Assembly (NCBI GenBank): GCA_905214735.1
Contig: CAJMNI010000058.1
Span: 1-9,003, forward strand
DNA: 9,003 nt
Direction: 5' to 3'
Source of the DNA: an uncultured bacterium
GTDB taxonomy: Bacteria > Bacteroidota > Bacteroidia > Bacteroidales > Muribaculaceae
In this document: in pieces, positions 1 to 6,497 of the stretch
Layout: each line of letters starts with the position of its first letter
Numbering within the stretch: position 1 is the stretch's first letter
Translations under genes and position numbers: made by a program
Notes under the pieces: model-generated
Seen by the model: only the letters and a program-made list of their open reading frames with translations
What the model was told of the DNA's origin: nothing
The model's database searches: none

Positions 1-54
1 TAGAGCACCTGACTGTTAATCAGGGGGTCGTTGGTTCAAGCCCATCCTGAAGCG
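1..54 (+). tRNA. tRNA-Asn (GTT), 5' part outside the window
   Basis: This is the 3' part of a tRNA that decodes asparagine AAC/AAU codons. The window opens inside the D arm (TAGAGC is the 3' side of the D stem). The anticodon arm is clear: stem CCTGA/TCAGG around loop CTGTTAA, with anticodon GTT at loop positions 3-5. The T arm follows, with loop TTCAAGC. The 3' acceptor strand CTGAAGC is at 47-53, with discriminator G at 54. CCA is not encoded, so it would be added after transcription. About 19 bases at the 5' end, including the acceptor partner, lie outside the window. The T stem has one T-T mismatch if drawn as GTTGG/CCATC, so that part of the fold is less certain than the identity. Confidence 0.93.
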
Positions 55-65
55 CTACGGAATAG

Positions 66-91
66 ATCCTGCCTTTGGCAGGATTTTTTTT
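66..91 (+). terminator. Rho-independent terminator of the tRNA-Asn unit
   Basis: A perfect 8-bp stem ATCCTGCC/GGCAGGAT with a TTT loop runs directly into a run of eight T. It begins 12 bases after the tRNA discriminator base, so it should end the tRNA transcript. A second short T run follows at 93-97. Confidence 0.9.
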
Positions 92-101
92 GTTTTTAGG
101 A

Positions 102-200
102 AATCGGAGTTATCGGAATTATCGGAATTATCGGAATTATCGGAGTTATCAGAATTATCGGAGTTATCGGAATATACGACTCATACGACTCATACGACTC
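102..200. repeat. Nonamer tandem repeat tract, two unit types (8 + 3 copies)
   Basis: Eleven 9-bp units run without a phase break. Eight copies match TATCGGAAT with few changes (102-173; the variants are AATCGGAGT, TATCGGAGT and TATCAGAAT). Three identical copies of ATACGACTC follow (174-200), trailed by a partial ATA. The tract lies between the converging tRNA and rpsO terminators, so it is outside any predicted transcript. A 9-bp period keeps reading frame, but I see no start codon or coding context that would make it a gene. There are no unique spacers, so it is not a CRISPR array. Its function is unknown; slipped-strand expansion is the simplest origin. Confidence 0.95.
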
Positions 201-224
201 ATAAGAATCTCTTCCTGATGCCCA

Positions 225-252
225 TAAAAAAGCCTGCCGGGGGCAGGCTTTT
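225..252 (-). terminator. Rho-independent terminator of rpsO
   Basis: On the minus strand, a perfect 9-bp stem AAGCCTGCC/GGCAGGCTT with a 3-base loop is followed by a run of T (225-230 on the plus strand reads as A). It starts 24 bases past the rpsO stop. The plus-strand copy also ends in TTTT, so it may work weakly in both directions. Confidence 0.9.
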
Positions 253-275
253 CTGTTGGGTTGAAATCTTCGCGA

Positions 276-551
276 TTACTTGCGGATACCGAGCTCCTTC
301 TTGGCGATGATCGCACGGTAGCGGTTGATGTCCTTGCGGATGAGGTAATCGAGGAGGCTGCGGCGCTGACCTACGAGAGCCTTAAGCGCACGGGCTGTTG
401 TATAGTCCTTGTGGTTGTTCTTAAGGTGCTCTGTGAGGTGCTTGATGCGGATTGAGAACAATGCGATCTGGCTTTCGGGGCTACCGGTGTCGCCTTCGCC
501 TGCGCCATAGGTCTTGAAGATTTCTTTCTTCTCTTCTGTTGAAAGATGCAT
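276..551 (-). CDS. rpsO: 30S ribosomal protein S15
   Basis: S15 is a primary 16S rRNA-binding protein that organises the central domain of the 30S subunit by binding a three-way junction, and it helps form an intersubunit bridge. The 91-residue product is close to the usual length of about 89 and is recognisable throughout. Near residues 20-30 it has the loop GDTGSPESQIA. Residues 38-70 contain HLTEHLKNNHKDY and LVGQRRSLLDYL, the conserved helices. H42, D49 and T52 correspond to the E. coli rRNA-contacting H41, D48 and S51 (family knowledge, aligned by eye). Met at 551 gives the expected N-terminus, MHLSTEEKK. No Shine-Dalgarno is visible, as is common in Bacteroidetes. The gene is a single cistron with its own promoter, structured leader and terminator, divergent from rplU. 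In several bacteria S15 represses its own mRNA, which makes the leader at 588-646 noteworthy. Confidence 0.98.
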   Translation of the reverse strand: MHLSTEEKKEIFKTYGAGEGDTGSPESQIALFSIRIKHLTEHLKNNHKDYTTARALKALVGQRRSLLDYLIRKDINRYRAIIAKKELGIRK

Positions 552-587
552 GGTAGGAGAATAAATTATAAAAGTGAATAAATAAGA

Positions 588-646
588 CTTTTCGCCGAAA
601 AGCCGGGGCGCGACTCTCCCGGTCGCGCAGGCTTTTGCCCGAAAAG
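588..646 (-). promoter_or_regulatory. Structured rpsO leader, candidate S15 autoregulatory element
   Basis: Read on the minus strand, three nested helices close into one rod. P1 pairs CTTTTCG (646-640) with CGAAAAG (594-588). P2 pairs AAAAGCC (636-630) with GGCTTTT (604-598). P3 pairs GCGCGAC (628-622) with GTCGCGC (614-608), with loop CGGGAGA. The same strands can instead make two local hairpins flanking P3: CTTTT/AAAAG (646-642 with 636-632) and CTTTTC/GAAAAG (602-597 with 593-588). The two states exclude each other. The expected transcript start, just after the promoter, falls at the 5' edge of P1. The 36 bases between the structure and the start codon are AU-rich and look unstructured. 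The pairings are seen directly; control by S15 is inferred from known rpsO leaders in other phyla. It does not obviously match the E. coli or Bacillus leader folds I know. Confidence 0.55.
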
Positions 647-651
647 CGGTG

Positions 652-683
652 CAAAATTACAAAATTATTTGGAAATAAACAAT
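652..683 (-). promoter_or_regulatory. rpsO promoter (Bacteroidetes type)
   Basis: On the minus strand, TAATTTTG at 659-652 fits the -7 consensus TAnnTTTG. ATTG at 683-680 matches three of four bases of the -33 TTTG, with a 20-base spacer. This places the start near 645 and gives a leader of about 95 nt. Its spacer contains the -33 element of the opposing rplU promoter. Confidence 0.72.
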
Positions 684-699
684 AAAAGTGTTAATTTTG
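668..699 (+). promoter_or_regulatory. rplU-rpmA promoter (Bacteroidetes type)
   Basis: TTTG at 668-671, a 20-base spacer, and TAATTTTG at 692-699 match the Bacteroides sigma-ABfr consensus exactly at the conserved positions. Transcription would start near 705 and leave a leader of about 80 nt before the rplU ATG. The -7 octamer is identical to that of the divergent rpsO promoter, and the two promoters share 668-683. Confidence 0.8.
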
Positions 700-754
700 C
701 GGCTGCAAAAGCCGTGGAGGCAAGCTGAAGCGCGGTGTTTCTCCGCCGCCTTGC
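700..754 (+). promoter_or_regulatory. Possible hairpins in the rplU leader
   Basis: Two modest foldings are visible. CGGCT/AGCCG (700-704 with 710-714) spans the expected start site. A second hairpin has outer stem GCAAG/CTTGC (720-724 with 750-754) and inner stem GCGG/CCGC (732-735 with 743-746). An L21 leader element controlling rplU is known in Firmicutes. I see no sequence match to it here, so this is only a candidate region for control of L21/L27 expression. Confidence 0.3.
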
Positions 755-784
755 GGTAGTAATAACAAAGATATAGTAACTATA

Positions 785-1105
785 ATGTACGCTATTGTAG
801 AAATCAAAGGACAGCAGTTCAAAGCCGAAGAAGGCAAATTTCTGTATGTTCACCATCTCGGCGAAGAGGTAAAGGCAGGTGACAAGGTCACATTTGAGAA
901 AGTGCTTCTTCTTGATGCCGACGGCGACGTAAAAGTCGGTGCTCCTGCCGTTGAAGGAGCCGCAGTGGAGTGTGAAGTGCTCGAGCCCCTCGTGAAGGGT
1001 GACAAAGTGATCGTTTTCAAGAAGAAACGTCGCAAAGGTTATCGTCGTCTCAACGGTCACCGTCAGCAGTTCACCAAAGTAAAGATCAATAAAATTAACG
1101 CTTAA
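785..1105 (+). CDS. rplU: 50S ribosomal protein L21
   Basis: L21 is a 50S subunit protein that binds 23S rRNA. The 106-residue product matches the family's usual length of about 103 and its hallmarks. The N-terminal strand is MYAIVEIKGQQFKAEEG. The middle is a beta-rich body with a VTFEKVLLL segment near residues 36-44. The C-terminal basic tail contains KKKRRKGYRRLNGHRQQFTKVKI (about residues 80-102), equivalent to the family's YRRxxGHRQ signature. The ATG at 785 gives the standard N-terminus. It is the first gene of a two-gene unit with rpmA, 14 bases downstream, the common bacterial L21-L27 pairing. It has its own strong promoter and is divergent from rpsO. No Shine-Dalgarno is evident in the AT-rich sequence before the start. 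Confidence 0.98.
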   Translation: MYAIVEIKGQQFKAEEGKFLYVHHLGEEVKAGDKVTFEKVLLLDADGDVKVGAPAVEGAAVECEVLEPLVKGDKVIVFKKKRRKGYRRLNGHRQQFTKVKINKINA

Positions 1106-1119
1106 ACCGAAGATACGAA

Positions 1120-1380
1120 ATGGCACATAAAAAAGGTGTCGGTAGTTCTAAGAACGGCCGCGAATCAGAAAGCAAACGACTTGGAGTGAAGATATTCGGA
1201 GGAGCGAACTGCAAGGCAGGCAATATCCTTAAACGTCAGCGTGGCACGCAGCATCATCCCGGCCTCAACGTCGGCATGGGCAAAGACCACACGCTGTTCG
1301 CCCTCATCGACGGAGTAGTGGTATTCACCACCGGCAAGGAAGGGCGCAAGTTTATCAACGTTGAGCCCCACGCCAACTGA
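1120..1380 (+). CDS. rpmA: 50S ribosomal protein L27
   Basis: L27 is a 50S protein whose flexible N-terminus reaches the peptidyl transferase centre and helps place the tRNA 3' ends. The 86-residue product starts MAHKKGVGSSKNGRESESKRLGVK, the canonical L27 N-terminus. There is none of the extra leader peptide that Firmicutes L27 carries and cleaves. Residues 28-52 hold GGANCKAGNILKRQRGTQHHPG, equivalent to the conserved VxAGxIxxRQRGTxxHPG block, and VVVFTTGKEGRKFINV is near the C-terminus. It follows rplU by 14 bases and is the last gene of that unit, closed by a strong terminator. Confidence 0.98.
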   Translation: MAHKKGVGSSKNGRESESKRLGVKIFGGANCKAGNILKRQRGTQHHPGLNVGMGKDHTLFALIDGVVVFTTGKEGRKFINVEPHAN

Positions 1381-1404
1381 TCTACTCCCGAACCCAACAA
1401 AATT

Positions 1405-1428
1405 CCCGCCCGAAAGGCGGGTTTTTTT
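1405..1428 (+). terminator. Rho-independent terminator of rplU-rpmA
   Basis: Perfect stem CCCGCC/GGCGGG with a 5-base loop, followed by seven T. It lies 24 bases after the rpmA stop. It separates the ribosomal unit from tamB, which has its own promoter. Confidence 0.92.
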
Positions 1429-1436
1429 ATGCCCCG

Positions 1437-1462
1437 GCCGGAACATTTCCCCACATTCCGGC
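1437..1462. repeat. Inverted repeat GCCGGAA-N12-TTCCGGC
   Basis: A perfect 7-bp inverted repeat with a 12-base centre lies nine bases past the rpmA terminator T-run and about 40 bases upstream of the tamB -33 element. No T-run follows, so it is not a second terminator. It could be an operator for a dimeric regulator of tamB or a stray hairpin. A weaker one, TTGGT/ACCAA (1469-1473 with 1481-1485), lies just downstream. Confidence 0.5.
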
Positions 1463-1500
1463 GTAATATTGGTAGGCAAAACCAACTTTGGCCCCGCAGA

Positions 1501-1532
1501 CTTGAAAAATTGGCCGAAATTGCTTAAATTTG
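1501..1532 (+). promoter_or_regulatory. tamB-tamL promoter (Bacteroidetes type)
   Basis: TAAATTTG at 1525-1532 is a full match to the TAnnTTTG -7 element. CTTG at 1501-1504 keeps the TTG of the -33 element at a 20-base spacing. The start would lie near 1538-1540, giving a leader of about 85 nt for tamB. No comparable promoter is visible in the tamB-tamL gap, so tamL probably depends on this one. Confidence 0.72.
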
Positions 1533-1539
1533 CTCAATA

Positions 1540-1599
1540 CTTTTCTCCTCATCTCTCTCCGGTTTTCTCTTTCTCCTCTCAAAATCCTCCTCTCCGCCC
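1540..1599 (+). promoter_or_regulatory. Pyrimidine-rich 5' leader of tamB
   Basis: Of these 60 bases, 52 are C or T and only three are G. The tract begins about where the predicted transcript starts and ends 26 bases before the ATG. It should be nearly free of secondary structure. There is no Shine-Dalgarno after it; the start is preceded by AATCACCCATA. Its role is unknown: an unstructured ribosome landing zone or a target for an RNA-binding protein are both possible. Confidence 0.5.
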
Positions 1600-1625
1600 A
1601 GCTATAATCAACTAAATCACCCATA

Positions 1626-4600
1626 ATGCCGGATTCCCGTCAAGACATAGAGGAGCAGCAAGATGTAGTGGAGCAGCCGAAAATGCAGCCCAAGAAGCAT
1701 CTCATCAGGCCGACATGGTTGCGCCGCACGCTCAAGACGCTGATGTGGCTCGTGATCGTCGTGCTTCTTCTGCCGGTGCTGATCTACGTGCCCCCGGTGC
1801 AGAGGCTGCTTGTCAACGTGGCCTGCAAGGTGGTGAAGAATTCCACCGGCATGGATGCCTCCATCGGCGAGTTCCGGCTTAAATTTCCGCTCGATGTCTC
1901 GCTCCGCGACGTAGTGGTGCTCGAAGCCTCAAAAGACACGATGGTAAAGGCCGGAGAGGTAGTGGCCGATGTCAAGCTTCTGCCGCTGCTCAAACTCGAC
2001 GTGCAGCTCAACAAACTGCAGCTCAACGACGGCTATTACCGCATGGTGTCGAAAGACTCCTCCATGATCCTGAGCATCAACGCCGGATTCTTAGAGGTCG
2101 ACGACAAGAGCAGCGCCGACATCGCAAAAAGCCGCATACTGCTCAATAAGGTCAAGCTCCGCGACGGCGCCCTCGGCCTTTATATGAACGTCTGGAAGAA
2201 AAAAGAGGAACCCGACACCGCCAAGAGCGAATCGACACCCTTCTATATCCAGGCCAACGACCTGCAGCTCGAGAACTTCCGGTTTGGCATGTCGATGCTT
2301 CCGACGATCGACACGCTCGACCTCAAAGTGAAGAGTGTCAGGCTGAAGCATGGAGTGGTCGATCTAAAAGCCAATCTCGTGAAATGGAAAGTCGCCGCCA
2401 TCGACAGCGGCCGGTTCCAATATTACACCCCGACTCCCGAATATGTGCGCACCCACCCCGCGCCTCCGTCGAAACCCTCGACCGGTCCGCCGATGCGCAT
2501 CATGGGCGACAGCATCTCGCTCACCGGCCTGACCGCGCTATATGCCACGCGGGGAGTCAAGCCCGCGCCGGGTTTCGACGCCGGTTACATCAGCGTGAGC
2601 GACGTGGCGATAGCTCTCCGCGACTTCTACAACGAATCCTCCACCGTAAGGCTGCCGATCGCCCGACTGCAGGCTCGCGAACGTTGCGGACTGCGCATCG
2701 CCTCCGGCAGCGGCACTGTCGGGATAGACTCCCTCGGGCTGACGCTCGATAATCTCAACATCACCACCGGCTACTCCGCCATCAAAGCCACAGCCGACGT
2801 GCCGTTCGCCCTGATGGCGCTCAAACCGCAGGCGCCCGTCAATGCCACGCTCTCCGGACATATCGGGATGCCTGATGTCGAAGCCTTCATGCCTTCGCTC
2901 AAGCAATTCACCTCCCTTGTCCCGGCCCGCAAACCCCTCAACCTCGATCTGAAGGCGAAGGGTTCGCTGTCGGCTCTCAACGTAGGCAACCTGCTCGTTG
3001 CCATGCCGGGCGTGGTAAAGCTGCAGGCGAAAGGTACGGCCCGCAATCCGCTCGACGTCAACAGGCTGTCGGCGCGGCTCGCCTTCGACGGAGAGCTCGC
3101 CGACCCGCGACTGGCCGACAAATTCCTCTCATCCTCGGGTATCGAGGTGCCTGCCTTCACCATCAAGGGGAACGCCGAAGTCAACGGTCGTGAATATGGC
3201 GCCGACTTCGATCTGCGGACTACGGCCGGCGACGTCGTGGGGCGCGGTCGCGTCGCTCTCAATCCCGAAACCTACACGGCCGACATCAGGGCCGAGGGGC
3301 TCGACGTAGGCCGGTTCATGCCCTCGCTCGGTATAGGAAAACTCTCCGCCGCCGTCAAGGCCTCCGGAGCAGGGTTCAATCCCATGAGCGGCCATGCGCG
3401 CACCGACGCCGTGGTCGATATCAGCTCAATCGAATACAACCGGAGGCTGCTGCGCGACATCCATGCCGACGTGAAACTCGGCGGCGACGGCAACTTCTCG
3501 CTGCTCGCAAGTTCGCCGAATCCCGGCATCGACTTCGACATCGAAGGGTCGGGACGCATACTTCCCGACGACTACACCTTCGACGTCACGGCGCATTTGC
3601 GCGACGTCAACCTCCGGGCGCTCGGCCTGACCGACTCCGTCTGCGACGGCAGCGGCTACATCGTGGCCCGAGGCACGGCCAGTCCGGCCCGGTGGCTCTA
3701 CAACGTAGACCTCGACATAAGCAGCCTCGACTGGAACCTACCTTCCGCCTATATCCACCTGCCCGGCGGCGTCAACGCCTCGTTGCGCGCCGACAGCTTC
3801 AGCACCGACCTGACTGTAAACTCGCTCATGACATCGCTCGACTTCACGAGCCGGAGCGGCATGGAGCAGCTTATAAAGAGCTTCACCGCCGCCTCCGACC
3901 TGGTGATGAAGCAGCTTGACCGTCGCTCGATATCGGCCGACTCCATTTCCGCCCTGCTACCGCAGTTCGACCTGCGCTTCAACGCCTCCGGCCGCGGGCT
4001 GCTCAGCCAGTTCCTCACTCCTCAGGGGATGAGCGTCGACACCGTCTACGGCCAATTCTCGCGCGACTCCCTGCTCGGCGGCGACATCAGGGCGTATAAC
4101 TTCAAGAATCCGGGAGTGTCGCTCGACACCCTCACCTTCAATATCAAAGAGCGGGGTCAGCTCTTCGACTATCGCGCCCATGTCGGCAACCGCCCCGGCA
4201 CGATGGATGAGTTCGCCACCGTCAATCTCAACGGATATGTCGGCAACAACCGTCTGAGCGCCTTCCTCAACCAGCACAACATCAAGGGGGAGACCGGTTA
4301 CCGACTCGGTTTTACCGCCGCTGTGGCCGACTCCACAGCCACCGTCCACTTCACCCCTCTGCGCGCCACGATCGCCTACCTCCCCTGGACCTTCAACAAC
4401 GACAACTTCGTCGATGTCAACATATTCAACTATATGATCCAGGCGAAGTTGCAGGCGAGCAGTGCGGAGAGCAGCATCGTCGTGCAGACCGAGCCATCGG
4501 CCAAAGAGGCCGGTGACGATCTGCGCGTAAAGATCGACAACCTGCATATCGAAGACTTCCTGAAGATGTGGGCCATGGCTCCTCAGATGAGCGGCTCGCT

Positions 4601-6497
4601 CAATGCCGACATGCGCGTGCATTACGCCGACGCCCGCTTCAAAGGTGAGGGAACTGTCGGACTGAAGAACTTCGTCTACGAGAAATCGCGCATCGGCGAC
4701 TTCGACCTCGACCTCGACGCGGCCTACGGCTTCAACGGAGGAACCGACGTGAAGGCCGCCCTTCGGATCAACGACGATCCCGCCATGGCCTTCCACGCCT
4801 CTCTCTCGCCCGACTCAGTCGGCGCTCTGCGTCCCGACACCATGGGCCTGAGCCTCACGCGCTTCCCGCTGAAAGTCGCCAATCCCTTCATCGGCCAGAC
4901 GGCCGCCCTAAGCGGTTATCTCAACGGCGAGATGAGGATGGAGGGCTCGTTTGCCAAACCCGTGCTCAACGGATATGTGGCCTTTGACTCCGTCACTGCC
5001 AACATCAAGATGATGAACGCCGACCTGCGCTTCATCGACGACCGCGTGGCCGTGGTCGACAACGTGATAGACTTCAAAGACTTCAACATCTACGGCGCCA
5101 ACAACAACCCGCTGAGCATCAACGGATCGGTCAATGCCAAAGATTTCAGCCGCATACTCTTCGACATGGACATGAACGCCTCCAACATGCAGCTGATCAA
5201 GAGCAACTCGCGCTCGAAAGCCGACATCTACGGCAAGATATTCCTCAACCTCGGCGCCACAGTGAAAGGGCCGATGAACCTTCTCGACATCAACGGCAAC
5301 CTCACCCTTTTGGGCACCACCGACGCCACCTACCGTCTCAACATGGAGCCCACGCAGTTCACCGCCAAAGAAAACGAAGGAGTGGTGAAATTCGTAAGCT
5401 TCAACGACACCACTCAGGTTGCGCAGGCCGACTCCGTGGCCGAATCGGCGCTGAGCATGCGCATCAACGCCGGACTCACCATCCAGCCGGGCACGCACTT
5501 AGAGGTGATCCTCTCCTCCAACGGCACCGACAAACTCGAGATTGACCCGCGGGCCAACCTCACATACACTCAGAACTTCCTCGGCGACATGAGCCTCAAC
5601 GGCACGCTCACAACCGGCAACGGCTATGTGCGCTACTCGGTGCCCGTGATCGGCGAGAAGATGTTCACCTTCGACCCGCAGAGCACCATCACCTGGAACG
5701 GCAACGTGATGAACCCCACGCTCAACATCACCGCCGTCGACGAGATGAAAGCCAACGTCACGAGCGACAACAACTCCAGGATGGTCAACTTCCTGGTGAC
5801 GCTCTATGCCACCAGTACGCTGCAGAACCTCAAAGTAGCCTTCGACCTGTCGACCAACGACGACCTCACCATCCAGAACGAGTTGCAGTCGATGACCGCC
5901 GACCAGCGGCAGACTCAGGCGATGAACATGCTTCTCTACGGCTCCTACAGCAGCCAGAACACCAAGACTGCGTCGGGAAGCGCCACCAACATGCTCTATG
6001 GCTTCCTCGAATCGCAGATCAACTCCTGGGCGGCCAAGCATGTGCGCGGCGTCGACCTCACCTTCGGCGTCGACGAATATCAGAAGACCACCAACGGCGT
6101 CACCAACACCGAGACCAGCTATAGCTACCAGGTGTCGAAATCACTCTTCAACAACCGCTTCAAGATCAAGGTCGGCGGCAATTACTCCACCGACGACACC
6201 TCCGACGAATCGCTTGCCAACAGTCTCGTGAGCGATGTCACGCTCGAATATATCCTCAAGCAGTCGGCCACTACCAACATGTCGGTGCAGCTCTTCCGCC
6301 ACACCGGTTATGAGAGCGTGCTCGAAGGAGAGATCACCGAGATGGGGGCCGGCTTCGTGCTCAAGCGCAGGATCGAATCGCTCCGCGACCTGTTCAACTT
6401 CCTGCGCCGGCGAAAGAAAAAAGCCGAGGCTGCCGACAGCGTCAGCGCCGACAGCGCGGCGGTAAGTCAGAAGTCAGAGGTCATGGTTACGAAGTAG
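1626..6497 (+). CDS. tamB: TamB-like translocation/assembly module protein (AsmA-like, DUF490 C-terminus)
   Basis: TamB is anchored in the inner membrane and spans the periplasm as a long hydrophobic-grooved beta structure. It partners an Omp85 protein and is linked to outer-membrane protein assembly and phospholipid transport. The product has 1623 residues, longer than E. coli TamB (1259). It has a charged cytoplasmic N-terminus (1-37), one transmembrane segment (about 38-55, LMWLVIVVLLLPVLIYV), and then some 1500 residues of repetitive, beta-rich sequence with many short Asp/Asn/Ser-rich turns. The C-terminal TamB domain covers roughly residues 1180-1590 and includes the recognisable GNGYVRYSVPVIGEKMF and FDPQSTITWNGNVMNPTLNI stretches. 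After it come a basic segment with LRRRKKK and a low-complexity tail. The ATG at 1626 fits the promoter, leader and membrane anchor. tamL starts 96 bases after the stop, which supports the assignment. Odd point: the last nine residues and the stop codon are written in a heptamer repeat. The identity rests on architecture and neighbour rather than any search. Confidence 0.92.
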   Translation: MPDSRQDIEEQQDVVEQPKMQPKKHLIRPTWLRRTLKTLMWLVIVVLLLPVLIYVPPVQRLLVNVACKVVKNSTGMDASIGEFRLKFPLDVSLRDVVVLEASKDTMVKAGEVVADVKLLPLLKLDVQLNKLQLNDGYYRMVSKDSSMILSINAGFLEVDDKSSADIAKSRILLNKVKLRDGALGLYMNVWKKKEEPDTAKSESTPFYIQANDLQLENFRFGMSMLPTIDTLDLKVKSVRLKHGVVDLKANLVKWKVAAIDSGRFQYYTPTPEYVRTHPAPPSKPSTGPPMRIMGDSISLTGLTALYATRGVKPAPGFDAGYISVSDVAIALRDFYNESSTVRLPIARLQARERCGLRIASGSGTVGIDSLGLTLDNLNITTGYSAIKATADVPFALMALKPQAPVNATLSGHIGMPDVEAFMPSLKQFTSLVPARKPLNLDLKAKGSLSALNVGNLLVAMPGVVKLQAKGTARNPLDVNRLSARLAFDGELADPRLADKFLSSSGIEVPAFTIKGNAEVNGREYGADFDLRTTAGDVVGRGRVALNPETYTADIRAEGLDVGRFMPSLGIGKLSAAVKASGAGFNPMSGHARTDAVVDISSIEYNRRLLRDIHADVKLGGDGNFSLLASSPNPGIDFDIEGSGRILPDDYTFDVTAHLRDVNLRALGLTDSVCDGSGYIVARGTASPARWLYNVDLDISSLDWNLPSAYIHLPGGVNASLRADSFSTDLTVNSLMTSLDFTSRSGMEQLIKSFTAASDLVMKQLDRRSISADSISALLPQFDLRFNASGRGLLSQFLTPQGMSVDTVYGQFSRDSLLGGDIRAYNFKNPGVSLDTLTFNIKERGQLFDYRAHVGNRPGTMDEFATVNLNGYVGNNRLSAFLNQHNIKGETGYRLGFTAAVADSTATVHFTPLRATIAYLPWTFNNDNFVDVNIFNYMIQAKLQASSAESSIVVQTEPSAKEAGDDLRVKIDNLHIEDFLKMWAMAPQMSGSLNADMRVHYADARFKGEGTVGLKNFVYEKSRIGDFDLDLDAAYGFNGGTDVKAALRINDDPAMAFHASLSPDSVGALRPDTMGLSLTRFPLKVANPFIGQTAALSGYLNGEMRMEGSFAKPVLNGYVAFDSVTANIKMMNADLRFIDDRVAVVDNVIDFKDFNIYGANNNPLSINGSVNAKDFSRILFDMDMNASNMQLIKSNSRSKADIYGKIFLNLGATVKGPMNLLDINGNLTLLGTTDATYRLNMEPTQFTAKENEGVVKFVSFNDTTQVAQADSVAESALSMRINAGLTIQPGTHLEVILSSNGTDKLEIDPRANLTYTQNFLGDMSLNGTLTTGNGYVRYSVPVIGEKMFTFDPQSTITWNGNVMNPTLNITAVDEMKANVTSDNNSRMVNFLVTLYATSTLQNLKVAFDLSTNDDLTIQNELQSMTADQRQTQAMNMLLYGSYSSQNTKTASGSATNMLYGFLESQINSWAAKHVRGVDLTFGVDEYQKTTNGVTNTETSYSYQVSKSLFNNRFKIKVGGNYSTDDTSDESLANSLVSDVTLEYILKQSATTNMSVQLFRHTGYESVLEGEITEMGAGFVLKRRIESLRDLFNFLRRRKKKAEAADSVSADSAAVSQKSEVMVTK

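Noticed and set aside
102..200. CRISPR array
   Set aside because: Units are only 9 bp and directly adjacent, with no unique spacers and no cas genes nearby.
773..785. TATAGT-A-ACTATA palindrome just before the rplU start as an operator
   Set aside because: Short, AT-only and in AT-rich sequence; it cannot form a hairpin with a one-base loop and is expected often by chance.
665..1126. 153-codon open frame on the minus strand across the rplU leader and rplU
   Set aside because: It is antisense to the well-supported L21 gene and runs through both the promoter region and leader.
1361..1615. 84-codon plus-strand open frame between rpmA and tamB
   Set aside because: It overlaps the rpmA end and passes through the terminator, inverted repeat and tamB promoter; no recognisable protein sequence.
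3957..4796. 279-codon open frame on the minus strand inside tamB
   Set aside because: It lies wholly opposite the clearly coding tamB frame in GC-rich DNA. Its protein is rich in Val, Glu, Gly and His, as expected from antisense of this codon use, and resembles no family.
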